The notes below the pieces were generated by a model. That model did no database searches. It saw nothing but the letters and a program-made list of their open reading frames with translations, and was not told the DNA's origin. A stretch of DNA of 64,000 bases from Dama dama. Lineage: Eukaryota; Chordata; Mammalia; Artiodactyla; Cervidae. Where the stretch lies: contig NC_083704.1 of NCBI RefSeq assembly GCF_033118175.1, positions 52,292,501 through 52,356,500 on the forward strand, read 5' to 3'. Positions 11,701-23,600 of the stretch are shown in pieces. The position numbers were made by a program, and so were the translations under genes. Within the stretch, counting starts at the first letter, position 1. The number at the start of each line of letters is the position of its first letter.

Positions 11701-14700
11701 AGCCCTGTATGGTAGACACTTCCAGGGCACCCTGCTGGGAGCCCGCCTGAGGCTGTGTGCCCCACAGGGACCAATATAAACGATGCGATGCTGATGGCTG
11801 TGCAGCTGCTGGAGAAAGCTAACCGGGAGGAGCTGTTGCCTGCAGGGAGTGTCACCCTCATCATCCTCCTCACCGATGGTGACCCCACTGCAGGTGAGGC
11901 ACTGCCAGCACCCCCTTGGCGCACCGCCCAGAAGGAGAAGCTGAGTTCCAGCCTGGCGTGCTGTGGAACCTGGGGCAGGGAGAGGGGTCTTTTAGGCCCC
12001 TTTGGCTCTGAGATTCCAGAAATATCCATTGAGCCATTCACCGTTTTCTCACCCCTTTCCAAAACCACTGGGTCCAGGGGAGACCAACCCTTCGAAGATC
12101 CAGAAGAACGTACAGAAAGCCATAAATGGCCAGCACAGTCTCTTCTGCCTGGGCTTCGGCTTTGACGTCAGCTACAGCTTCCTGGAGAAGATGGCTCTGG
12201 AAAATGGCGGCCTGGCCCGGTGCATCTATGAAGACTCAGACTCCGCCCTGCAGCTGCAGGTGCCCACACACCCTGGCTGGACTGTGTGAGCAAGGGATGG
12301 CACGGCCAGGTGGGCAGACCCCAGCCCGGCCCTCATGAAACGCCCCCTGCCCTGCAGGACTTCTACCAGCAGGTGGCCAACCCACTGATGACGTCAGTGG
12401 CCTTTGAGTACCTGAGCAATGCTGTGGAGTTGGTCACGCAGGACGTCTTCCGGGTGTTCTTCAAGGGCTCCGAGTTGGTAGTGGCTGGGAAGCTCCGGGA
12501 CCAGAGCCCTGATGTGCTCTCAGTCCGAGTCTGGGGGCAGCTAGTAGGTGTGGCCGGCCATTCTGGAGGGGAAACGCAGCTGGGGCGGGCAGTCAGAGGG
12601 GCTGGCCTCAAACCCCAGCCCTGCTAGGCTCCAGCCCTTTGCCCTTGAGCAAGTTACAGAGTGCCCTCTGCCACCTGTGTGTGATGCAGCCCCACCGTGT
12701 TGGCTCCCGGTGGAGATTAACGAGATGATGTAATTTTCTGAGGGCGCCTGCGCATTGCTGGGACGTGGTAGGCACGTAACGGTCAACCAGTGCAGCTGCT
12801 GTGATTGCTCCCGAGGGCACCAGCTGCTTGGCATCCCCTCCTGTCCTCACCCAAGCAGTCGGGCAGGGAGGGCTGCTCCCATTTCACAGATTAGCAGTCT
12901 GACCTCCAGGGAGAGCAGCCAGTTTGCCGCGGGTCCCGCTACTGCCAGGTCAAGAGCTCAGCTCACCAGGTGGTATCCTGTCCTTGCACAGCCTTCCCTG
13001 CCTCTCATTCCACAAAGAGAATCACAGCACCTCTCCAGGCCCCGGGGGTACTGCCCTCATGAGAGAGACAGCATGGGTAAATCGTCGCACAAGCAAGGAG
13101 CTGTGGGGTGGATAAACTCGGGAAGTCAGGGAGGCAGCGCTGGAAGCCCCAGTTTGGCCTGGGGATCAGGGAGGGCTTCCGAGGGAGGGTCAGCTGAGAC
13201 TGAGGGGTAAGTGGGAGGTGGCAGAGGTCAGATGGTGGAAGGACAGAGGAATGTTTCATGATTTCATGGCAGGTAGGCAGCATGTGTGGGGAGAAGAGCA
13301 GTCAGGAAAGGCAAGCGGGCATGGAGGTGCCCCGGGCCTCGTCTCAGAAGTAGCCAAGTGTCAGAATAGGCAGAGCACGCCCTATGGCGAGTCTGCCCAG
13401 CTTCACACCCAGCTCTGGCACCTCCCAGAGGTGAGACCTGGAGCCTGGCACTAAACCTCCCTGTGCCTCAGTTTCCTGCTTTGTACCAATGAAAAGAAGT
13501 CAACCTCACCCACCTCGTAAGGCTGCATTGGGGGTTAAGGTTTCGCCCTGTGTAAACACTCCCTGTGTGTCAGCTGCTCATACTGTCCTGGAGTTCAGGA
13601 GTTCTTAAAGTGCAGAACCCAACGTGACTTGGTGTAGTTCACAAACAAACATGTCTTTGTTTCAGTAGTTATGTAGTTGATGTGTTGTGAAAAATAGCTC
13701 GAACACCAGACCTAAGGTTTCACAGGTATTGTTGCTTGGGGCAAGAGTGTTAGTCTATTTAAAATTCATCCTAGGGATTTCCCTGGCAGTCTAGTGGTTA
13801 GGACTCCATGCTGTCACTACCAAGGGCCTGGATTCAATCCCTGGTCGAGGAACTAAGATTTCACATGCCACGTGGCACAGCCAAAAACAGAAAAAAATAG
13901 CTGTATGTGTGGAGAGGGCGAAAAATTCAGGCAGCTCCTGGTTCTGTGCCCATTGTGTTGCACCTGGAATAGTCTCCATGTTTTCTCCACCTCCTTATCA
14001 CCCTTGGAGGCTCTATGACTGAGCCTCTCACTCCCCTAAGCTCCGTACCCTCTGCCCTACTTGCAGCCAACGCCACCCCTTTCCCCTTTCGCTGCCCCTA
14101 CAACGCCAACGCCCATTTCTCGTGGCGGTCTGGGCAGCACCAGTCCAGGTGCTGGCATCACGCCCTCACTGCTCCTGCCATCATTGAGCCCCTCTTTCCA
14201 GCATAAGGAGAATGTCACCTTTGTGATGGAGTCCCATGTGGCTGAGCAAGAGGAGACATTCCAGAGCCCCAAGTACATCTTCCACAGCTTCATGGAGAGA
14301 CTCTGGGCATATCTGACCATCCAGCAACTCCTCGAGCAAATGTGCGTGAACGCATCCTCCAGGGCCCACCGGGGTGGCCACCCACAGCCTCAGCACCTCC
14401 CCAGGCTCTTCACTGGCAGGGCTGGCACAGCCGGCATAGGCATCTCCTGGGCAGGGAGACTTGAGGTGGTGGTAACCCCGGAAGGGTCTGGGAGGGAGGG
14501 AGACTCTGGGCACCTGGGGGCTTGCCAAGCCACTGGCCTCCTCTACCTGCAGGGTCTCTGCGTTAGATGCTGAGAAGCAGGCTCTGGAGGCCCGTGCACT
14601 GAACTTGTCACTCAGCTACAGCTTTGTCACCCCCCTCACGTCCATGGTGATCACCAAACCCGGTCAAGAACAGTCTCAGGTTGCTGAGAAGCCTTTGGAG

Positions 14701-17700
14701 GATGGTGGGTGTGGCAGCAGAATTCTGACCCAGCGTTCTCCCCAGCCCCTCCCCAACATCCCAGCCACGACTCCACCCCTGCCACCCGCAGACTCCCAGA
14801 AAACTCATCCCTGTTTCGTTGATGAGGAATCTGAGGCTAGGCCTCCTGACCCCCGCCCCCACTCCACCCCCCGCCACCACATGTTCACTGTACCCTGTGT
14901 AGCGCTGGGTTTGGGAAACAAGGTTAAACAGAAATACTTCAGGTGTATCCAAACCACCCTGACAAGTGTGTCTCTCTTTCTCCCTCTTTTTGTCTTATTC
15001 AGAAAACAGAGACAGGAGAGTCCACCCAGGTAAGAGCCTTATGCCCTCTGAGGCTGGCCTTGGTGACTCTTGGTTGACACAGGGCCTATGGTTCAGCGAC
15101 CATATGGCGACTAGCCAGGGCCTCTCCCACCCAGCCCTGCTCAGGAGGGGTGTCGTCTGCCCAAGCACGCTGGTGCACTTAGTTACCTGTTCATGCAGAC
15201 ACTGGCTGTCACTCAGGCCCCATCCTGGTCACTAGAGCCACAGAGACACGGGGGGCCCCAGAAACACGCATTCAAGAGGCAAACTCAAGTTTCTCTGATT
15301 GCCAGGGCTCGTGCTGTTTGGTCATTCTGGGAGGGACGGAGCATCCAGGAAAACAGGTAGCAAAAGAGGAGAGGGCAGAGGAAGGGGATACTGACAGAAC
15401 CTTGACCCTGGGGCTGGAACTCCAATCCAGTTGTGTCTGATTAGGAGACAGCAGTGCAGACCCTGTCTTTGTCTTTTCTGAAAGAAGAGGCTGGAGAGGA
15501 AAAGGCAGTTTGAGGGGCACTAGCAGAGCGGGGAGGGAGGGCCAATGTCCCAGCAGGGAGGAGTTTGAGACGGGCCCTTTGTTCCAACCCAGAGTGATAG
15601 GGGAGGGGAGGGGACCTACCAGCCCCCTCCACGTCCCTCTTCTGGGGTGAGTCCCAGCACCCAGGCTGTGGGGACCCATGACTCTGCTTGAGAAAACACT
15701 GCTTGTGTGAACTTTGCCAAAGGTGGAACTTTGAAAGTGTTAAACAGCCCTGCAAGATTCAGATTACCTGGACGTCTTCCTGCTTCTCCTCCTCCATTCT
15801 TCCGTACGACCTCGAGATTGGTGCTACCAGAGATGACATTACGTAAGCCACTTTCTGACCCTCTGAGGGCCAAGTTTCCTCAAGATGCACCTACCCATAG
15901 TGTTGGATGAGATAAATCACCAAGCCCAAGGCTAAGCACAGACCAGGGAGGTTTGCTGTAAGGTATGACATTAATTGGGCTTCCCAGGTAGCTCAGCTGG
16001 TAAACAATTTGCCTGCAGTGCAGGAGACCTCGGTTTGATTCTTGGGTCAGAAAGATCCCCTGGAGAAGGGATAGGCTACTCACTCCAGTGTTCTTGGGTT
16101 TCCCTAGTGACCCAGATGGCAAAGAATCCACCTGCAATGCGGGAGACTTGGGTTTGATCCCTGGGTTGGGAAGATCCCCTTGAGGAGGGCATGGCAACTC
16201 ACTCCAGTATACTTGCCTGGGGAATCCCCATGGACAGAGGAGCCTGGCGGGCTACAGTCCAGAGGGTCGCAAAGGGTTGGATGTCACTGAGTGACTAAGC
16301 ACAGCACAGCACGTAATGTTAAATAGCATGTCCTTTATTTTTACTGAATTGAATTCGTTACACTCTGGAGGCTGGCTTGCTAGGGATGGAACATTCTTGA
16401 AAAGGAAGGTTTCCTCCATTCCCAAAGCCAAGAATAGTCCCTTGAGCTGTTTTCTGATCTCCAAACCTAGACTCAGACATAGCTGCAGAGCCAGGCTGGA
16501 CCCCATCTCCTCAGTTTTTTCCCTGACACCATGCCCTTCTGGTTGGAAAAATCTCTTTACAAAGGTAGTTCTAGACTGGGTGTGTGTTTGTGGCAGGGTT
16601 CGTGGAGTTGAAGCTTGGTGGGTGGCAGGTAGCAGTGATGGCTGGAGGGCTTGCCATTTGCTTTGAATTCTGACTGCCTTCTCCCTTTGGGTTCCTGCAC
16701 TCACGCCTGCTTCTGCACCGTCACCTACCTCAGCTCCTAGTGGAGCATCTTACGACGCGGATTTCAGAATCAGAGGTGCCCCCAGGCTGCCCTATGGCAG
16801 AGAGACCTGGAAGGGGAGGGCCCGGGGAGCTCTATGAACCTGTCACATAGGTTTCTTGGTAGAGAGGGAACCCTGAACACCCATTGGCTTTTCCATTCCT
16901 CAACCCTGCCCCTCCCCAGGAAAAGGCTGCCTAAACTGAGACTTTTTTCTTCTTTCAGGAGCAACCACGACAGCCCCACCCTTCGGTAAGTGCCACCCCG
17001 TCTCAGCCTCCCTCCCCATCCTCGCCCCTAGCCAGCTTTACCTGCCCCCAGAACACACCTGCTGTCCCAGCTCCTGTCCAGGCTCCTTCTGTCATCCTGC
17101 CACTGCCTGGGCAGAGTGTGGACCGGCTCTGTGTGGACCTCCGACGCCCTCAGGAGCTAGTGAACCTGCTGTCGGACCCTGACCAAGGTGAGAGGCACAT
17201 ACCCAGTTATCCACCCAGAGAAATCTGGCCACAGCGCACCCCCCAGCTTCCTACCTCAGACACTGGGACACCAGCCCACAGACTCCCAGGCAGGCGGCGT
17301 CCCAGGCAGGCAGCACCCGAGCTCTGACACTTGTGCTTATATGTCTGCCCCACGACCTCTCACTGGGCGCCACTTATGTGGGCCTGAGTGACATACACCC
17401 CAAGGTGACCAGAGGTGGGCTTGCCCCTAGGCACTGCCATACTTCAGGGTGAGGAGACACCTGGGCACGGCCTGTAGTCAGTGCCCAAAATGTAATGGAG
17501 ATGAGCCCAGGAGAGGAGACAAGAGCTGTCTGAGGGCCAGGACGTAGGGCTGCATGGGGTTGTGTGGGGGTGATGGGGCCTTGGCAGAGAAGTAGGGGTC
17601 CATGAGGCCGAGAAAGGGGTAGACAGGAGCACAGAGCCCTGAGGGAGGCCCGTGGAGCTGGAAAAGGTGTGGAGGAGGGAGGCGTACTGGCCAGACCTGC

Positions 17701-20564
17701 CCTCCAATTCCCAGAGGTTGGAGATGATCTGGCCATCTGTAGGTGGCCGTCACTGAAGACTCGGGGGCCCCTCCAAAGCCAGGGGTACTCAAGGGATGAG
17801 TGGAAAGATGGTGGGAAGCAGGCCTACAGCATGAAGGGAGGCGGGGAAGGGGACTGGCAGGTGAGTGGTTGAAGAGCAGCTCTGGGGGTCGTAGCCAGGG
17901 AGGGGTCGGGGGTAACCTCCTGTTCAGGCCAACGCCCAGCTGGAGCCACAGCTTCGACCTCTCTGCTCCTGGCCCTCTCAGGGGTTGAGGTGACTGGCCA
18001 CTATGAGACAGCGAAGGCCCGCTTCTCGTAGATTGAGGTAACCTTCGAGAACCCTCAGCTGCAGGTCCATGCGTCCCCTGAGCATGTGGTTATGACTCGA
18101 AACCGAAGAAGCTCTGCATACAAGTGGAAGGAAACACTGTACTCGGTGATGCCCGGGTGAGCATTAGGCGGTAGCCACTTTCCACTTTTGGGGGCTGGGC
18201 ACGAGTGCTCTGCAGTGAGCCGCACCCACAGGAGGGGCAGCGATGCGAGAGCCCTTCAGGTCCCCCTCCAGCTCTGGAGGGTGCCAGGGGGTTGACCTGG
18301 GGACCTGGCTGTGCTCACACCTAACCTGGGTCACTGTCTGGTGCAGGGGACAGCGTGGTTTGGAGCTGCTCTGCTGCTAACCCTGAGTGACCATAGGCAG
18401 GGTGTTACACCCCCTCATCCCTAACTAGGGCTAATCATCTGATCCCTCAGCCGGAGGGCTGAGGGGCCGGTCTCAGGAGGGCATGTGGTCAGGGAGCACT
18501 TGGCCCATAGATGGTACAGTGCCCCCTGGGCACACAGGAAGGTGTGCTCTCTACGTGATAAGGTAACCGTGATGATGAGAGTCTGCAGGGCATTGTCCAG
18601 CAGGGGAGGTTAGGAATGTCATTCTTAGCCTTGGAGCTCTGACAAGGAGAGACAAGTCCCTCTGACATCAATACCAGGCAGCTAGAGGGTAGCAGAGATA
18701 GATTGCAACTTCTTCTGGCAGGGCTACCTCTCTGTGGAGCCTGGCAGAGCTTTGTCCAACTCTGGGAGTCATGAGGGGCGGGGAGAGAGTCCAAGGTCCC
18801 AGGCCCTCTTCGAGCAGTGTCCTCTGGACTCCCCGCCCATGCTGCGTACAGAGAGCCTTGCCTACTCCCTCTCAGTCAACCCCTCCAGAGAAACTGGTTC
18901 CCACTTGTTAAGTGAGTACAGACCTCGGGAATCTGAGGGGCTCCCCTTTAAAAGCTCCCAGTTTCATAAAAGGTCCTAAAGTCTCCTGTTATCTGGTAGA
19001 TACAGAAAGATCAATAGCATTTCTGTGCTTTGGACATACACACTAGAAGATGGAATAAAGGATTCCTATCAGTTGTGGTGCTGGAACATCCACATACTTT
19101 CATGAGCTCAGAAGAGCCACATAAAGAAAAATAGACTGTAGCTTTTACATTGAACTGTGTTAACAAGACAGTGTAAGTTTAGGGCGATTCCATTGAAAAT
19201 AACCTTAAAGTCACAGCAGGACTTTATTCAACATGCTTAAAGGAGTTTAATGTTCCTGAGAAAACAAAAACAGTAATAACTTCAGAGATTATTCTAAGTA
19301 AAAAAGGAAGTCATTCAAGAGGGACTTGCCCTTCTAGATCTTAAAACACACAATTAAATACTAATCATCAGAAGAAAGCGGCACTGGCCATAAGAACAAA
19401 AAGGTAGAGAGGAAATGTATCCATGAACCCCTAAGTCATATAAAACTAATTTGTGAGAAATCAAATCTAAGAAAACCAGAGGGAGAGGAACCATTGTTTT
19501 ATGTTATACATAATGCCAGGATAACCAGGTGTCAGTGAGTTAGCACTGGTCCCAGGTTCCCAGATGACTGAGGAGACCAAAGCCCACAAGACTGAGGGCC
19601 CTCCCCTGGAAGGCCACGCTAGGAGATCCGAGGACAGAAGGGCAGCACCCACCCGTGGCCACCCCAGGTCCCCTGTGGGCATCTCCAGGCCCCCCTTCCC
19701 GCTCAGGACACGGCTTTGCCCACAGCCTCAAGGTGACCATGGACAAGGCGGGGCTCCTGTTGCTCAGCAGACCAGACAGAGTGACCATAGGCTTGCTGTT
19801 CTGGGACGGCTCCGGAAAGGGGCTCCGGCTTCTCCTGCAGGACACTGACCGCTTCTCCAGCCACGTCAACGGGACTCTTGGTACGTGGCCCAGGCTTGGG
19901 GCACCCTCAGAAGCCGCCTCTGCCTGTGAACAGGAAGTGCCCTCTCCTCGACATATTCCCCAGCCTCCCTCTGTCTTTTTTTCTTCTCTGACCCACCCTT
20001 TGTATCTCAGGCCAGTTTTACCAGGATGTGCTCTGGGGGCCCCTGGACATGGCAGATGACAGCAAGCGAACGCTGAAGGTCCAGGGGCATGACTACTCTG
20101 CCACCAGGTGACTCAGGACAACTCTCCACTGAGCCCAGCCATGGGTGGGGGCTGGGAGCTAGGCTCTGGGACCCCCACTCCTCTGTCCCTACCTGGGAAC
20201 CAGACAGTCAGGTGTCAGGTCAGACAAGTCTGACCCAGCTGTCAGTCACCCCACAAAGGATGGTCAACTCAGACCCACAGGAAACACATTAGCCCAGAGA
20301 TCACTGGGAAACTCTCCCTGAATTCCTGAACCCTAGGGACCACACATCACTGGGTCCCCTTGGGTGACCTGTGCTGGAGGGAGGTCTCAGAGGCCCCAAG
20401 ACCCTCCACCTTCCACATTGCTATCCCCAGCTGTCTTCCTCTCTTCCTGCCACACCTGACACATGCTGACCACCTGTCTGTCTGTCCATCCCAGAAAGCT
20501 CAAGCTGGATTACCAAGAGGGGCCCCCAGGCAAAGAGATTTCCTGCTGGTCTGTGGAGCTGTAG
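5762..20564 (+). CDS. ITIH4: ITIH4, inter-alpha-trypsin inhibitor heavy chain 4 (with premature stop)
   Basis: Exons: 5762-5848 (signal peptide), 7006-7172, 9207-9311, 9458-9620, 9759-9869, 10353-10481, 11149-11259, 11518-11686, 11768-11893, 12078-12259, 12358-12543, 14202-14341, 14553-14704, 15003-15029, an unresolved proline-rich region, an exon starting at 16959 or 17032 and ending at 17187, then 17982-18156, 19726-19880, 20011-20107, 20495-20564. The first 14 exons form one open frame of about 618 codons. They cover a VIT domain (about residues 30-180), then a vWA domain with MIDAS DKSGS near residue 279 and LTDGD in exon 9. Glycosylation sequons include NKT, NVT and NLS. No Asp-Pro-His bikunin-linkage motif occurs, as usual for ITIH4, a liver-secreted acute-phase protein cleaved by plasma kallikrein. 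Oddities: a two-codon deletion in exon 7; TAG at 18029-18031 where relatives have Trp; normal-looking coding sequence continues for 148 codons beyond it. The exon 2 acceptor at 7006 (not 7012) is chosen because it gives 167 nt, as in both paralogues. Confidence 0.93.
7373..7525 (+). repeat. Pyrimidine-rich low-complexity tract
   Basis: A roughly 150-base C/T-rich stretch of imperfect CCTT/CCAT units lies in ITIH4 intron 2. It is low-complexity sequence with no coding content. Confidence 0.7.
13395..13570 (+). repeat. MIR SINE (ancient mammalian)
   Basis: The core 'cctccctgtgcctcagtttc' segment and its flanks match the MIR consensus as I remember it. It lies in the large ITIH4 intron between exons 12358-12543 and 14202-14341. 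Limits are approximate. Confidence 0.6.
13774..13900 (+). repeat. CHR-type tRNA-derived SINE
   Basis: It begins GGGATTTCCCTGGCAGTCTAG, carries pol III A-box-like (tagtggttaggact) and B-box-like (ggattcaatcc) segments, continues with 'gaggaactaagat' and ends in an A-rich tail. This is the tRNA-Glu-derived CHR SINE shared by ruminants, cetaceans and hippos. It is intronic in ITIH4 and not a tRNA gene. Confidence 0.8.
15445..15907 (+). other. ITIH4: ITIH4 proline-rich region exons, possibly decayed
   Basis: Two blocks resemble the ITIH4 proline-rich segment. Block one, 15445-15646, follows a possible acceptor (gattag) and reads through an SERRGWRGK segment recalling the human SPRRGW motif, then meets GTGAGT as donor (exit phase 2). 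In its frame a TGA lies just upstream at 15438-15440. Block two, from about 15748, follows a possible AAACAG acceptor and reads LPGRLPASPPP to about 15904. It then meets GGATGAG where a GGTGAG-type donor would be expected, followed by an in-frame TGA at 15908-15910. This segment holds the kallikrein-sensitive region in other mammals. Whether either block is spliced into mRNA here cannot be told from sequence. Confidence 0.45.
15977..16312 (+). repeat. Two tandem Bov-tA-type SINEs
   Basis: Two adjacent copies of the ruminant tRNA-derived/Bov-A SINE occur. The first begins 'gggcttcccaggtagctcag', the second at about 16097 'gggtttccctagtgaccc'. The end carries the typical '(ca)gcacagcac' tail. 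They sit in the ITIH4 intron that separates the proline-rich blocks from the exon ending at 17187. Confidence 0.88.
18985..19500 (+). repeat. Old L1 LINE fragment
   Basis: The A-rich sequence includes 'ggacttgcccttctagatct' at about 19322-19341 and 'actggccataagaac', which match the 3' part of L1 ORF2 as I remember it. It is heavily mutated and non-coding, and lies in the ITIH4 intron between exons 17982-18156 and 19726-19880. Confidence 0.6.
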
Positions 20565-20686
20565 TTCTGGAAGGAGCTACACCCACCACCCACTGCCGCC
20601 ACGCTGTGTGCAGATGGCTGCCACCCAGTGACCACAGGGCCACTCGGTCCTGGGATATCATAGGGAGAGGTATTTGCACTCATTAA

Positions 20687-20692
20687 AATAAA
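20687..20692 (+). terminator. ITIH4: Polyadenylation signal of ITIH4
   Basis: AATAAA lies 123 bases after the normal ITIH4 stop codon (TAG 20562-20564) and is followed by a 'ggtggtgtgag' GT-rich element. The 3' processing signals of the gene thus look intact despite the internal stop. Confidence 0.75.
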
Positions 20693-23600
20693 TAGAGGTG
20701 GTGTGAGCCCAGGGAGTGAGCATCTCTGGTTTCATCTGGCCAAATCCCCAAGCCTCAAGGTCATGTCCTGGACATGTAGCGTTGTGTACCATTAGAATCA
20801 TCCACCGTCAGCCACTCAAAGGCCTGTGGCCAGTAAGGCCCACAGAGAGCGTGCAGTCCTATCCCTTCACTTTACAGTCAGGGAAACTATGATATAGAGT
20901 GACTGGAACCGTTAAAATGTTGCCCTTGCTGGGGCCCTGGAGCCAGAGAACACTCTGGGGAACAGGGTTCATTCTGCTTTATGGTGACACAGGGTCCATG
21001 AAAAGAATAAAAGGGTGACCTGGGTAGAAGTTTGTTACAGGCCAACTCCCAACATTCTCAGCCAACTGTGGGGCCCTTTTGCAGTAGGATTTGCAGGATA
21101 CAATTTGATTTTCACACCTGTGCTCAGAAACAGGCCTATCTTCTCATTGCCTTGGCAGAGAAGCTGGCAGTGAAAGACAAGGGAAACAGAGATGAGGCCC
21201 TAGTCCCAGGACAGAAGCAACGGTCTATTCCCAGGAGCCTGGGTTGTTGAGGGACTTCTGTCCAGGCCTAGGGTTAGGCACCCCAAACATCCCACCCAAT
21301 TCCTGCACAGGCAAGGCATACTTTCAAAAACATTTATAATTATTTCACCTACTTCTTCAAAAATGACACAAGTATTTGGCTTACAAATAAAAGGTATATA
21401 AAGAGAATAAAACAGAAAAAAAAATATATATATGAGAATGAAAAGGAGAGAAGAGCCAAGAGGAGGAGAATTGAATCACAGACACCAGGGTAGGGGAAGC
21501 TGCAGCAGCAGAAATCTTCACTTTGAGCTTTCTGGCAGCCAGGGCGAAGCAGAGAATGAGTTCATTTTAACTTGCTAAGAGGGAGCAAACCAGATAAGGA
21601 AAACATTCTCTTCCCAGCTCTTGAGTTATACAGGGTATTTTCTGAGTGAGTCTTTATAGGGTAGAGGAGAGGCTGGTGGGAGGAAGGGGTTTCCAGCAAC
21701 AGGTTTTCCAACACTCAGGGACACTTTCCTGCATGGCTGCCTCCCCATCAAGCCTGGTGGCTGGCAGGGGCCTTGGACTGAGACACTTTGTGAAGATCAC
21801 TCTCAGAGGCTCAGAGATGAGCTCAGCGAGATCAGGGAGCAGCATCAGGGGCTCGATTGGACTCGCTGTGGGCTTGCTCTGACGTACCAGGACAAAACAC
21901 CGGCCCCTGGGCTGGGCTGTGAATTGGTGCCCCTGCAGAGGGGTCGTGGGTGACTGTCTGGCTCAGCCAGCACCTGACGGCCATGCATTGTGAACCACTG
22001 GAAGCAGGTCCATGCCCGTCTTTGTTTTGTTCACCGCGTGCTTTCCAGCACCTACTTGGGCCAAGCCCCGGCAGAGTGCTGCAGGTACATTGGACACCGG
22101 ACAGAGCTGCCACCCAGAGAACAAGCGGGTGCCACAAGGAGCCGGAGGGAGACAACTTGCCCAATCTGAGGAATAGCAGGGAAGGCTTCCTGGGGGTGGT
22201 GTGGGTGGGACTGGGTTGGGATTGAGTTTTGAAGAACTAAAAGAAGTTCGCCCAGTGGAAAAGGAGGGCAAGGATGCTAGGCCTAGAGCCAGGACACTGC
22301 ACTGAGTTCAGCAAGGTGAAGGGAAGCCATGTTGTGGGGTGAGGTGGAAGAGGATGCTGGCAAGATAGGGAACGGCCCCAGGCCAGTGCCGGCTACACAC
22401 ACCTTGCCATGGAGCTCTGCTGCTATCCTGAAAGTTCCAGGAGCCATCAAAGGCCATAGGCAGGGACAGGCCCAGCCAGGATGATGTGGGACTGGGGAAA
22501 AAACAGAGTCTGCCTAGTCTTGGCCTCTGTGGAGAGACCCCCTGACTATGTGTTAGAAGAGGGGGCAGAATTCAGGCAGGGGAGGTCTTCCTGCCTTTCT
22601 TCCAACCCCCTGGACTTGTTCATCCGTGGGAGCAGCAGGACAAAGATAGGCGTCTCAGGAGGACCAGAAGCCACCATGCTGATGCCTCTTTACACGCTCC
22701 ATCTGGCAGGATCCTTCTTCCCATTTCACAGACGTGAATACTGACCTCAAAATAACTGGTTTAAAGCTGCATGGCTTCTCAGCCAATTTGGGACTGAATG
22801 GGTGGTAGGGTCTGCGCACTTCAGGGTGTCCCATTGCAGGCCTGGGCCCTTTCTGCCAGCCCAGCCCAGGCCTCTGCTACATTGAGTCTGGAGCTGTGTC
22901 TCATGTCACCCTCTCACCAGAGCAGTGACAGTGCCTGGGGGCTCCTCTGAGGATAGGTATTTCCCCCGGGGTTGCCCTTCCCAATGCCCACTCCAAGCCC
23001 CCAGGCCCAGGTGGGCCCTGGGCAGCTGTGTTCTGGCTCAGACAGAAGGGCCCCTGGAGTGGGAGGCAGCCGAACTTCCTGGTCACCCACAGCCAGACCC
23101 CACCCCAGCCAGCCCCACTGGCATTAGAAACCTGTCCCAGCCTGACTGCAACCTCCTCCAGTCTTACTGCGTCCCCTGCTTGGCCGCACCTCTTCCTTCA
23201 GCAGGGTACCCTCCACCCTGCATGCCCTCCACCCCTCAGGCAGTGAGAACAGCAGGAGCTGAGGGTCTGGGGAAGGAGGAATTATGTTTGCAGAACTGAA
23301 AGCAGTCTGTGTGTCTGGAATACAGACTGAAAGGAAACCCCTGGTGTGCAGGGCTGGTGAAGATGGAGGGACGACAGGGAGGATTTTTGTCTTTGTCCCA
23401 AGAATCCTGGGTGGGAGACATCATTTATAGGGTTTCAGGCAGCAAGTGATGACCAGTCCTGCTCTGTAAAAAAAGCTCTCTCTGGGAGCAGGAAAGCCAG
23501 AGAGAGAAGTGTGCTGTTGCTCAGGTGGGAGAGGCTTGCCCAGGCTGACAGCCCACAGAGCTGCTTCTCTAGGAAGCTCTGTCTGACCCCCACTCCACCC

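Noticed and set aside
13774..13850. tRNA-like segment with A and B boxes
   Set aside because: It is the head of a CHR SINE with diverged arms, not a functional tRNA gene. The same applies at 55588.
16959..17031. A 27-nt ITIH4 micro-exon 16959-16985 followed by a 46-nt intron
   Set aside because: Phases would fit and GTAAGT follows, but a 46-nt intron is below the usual mammalian minimum.
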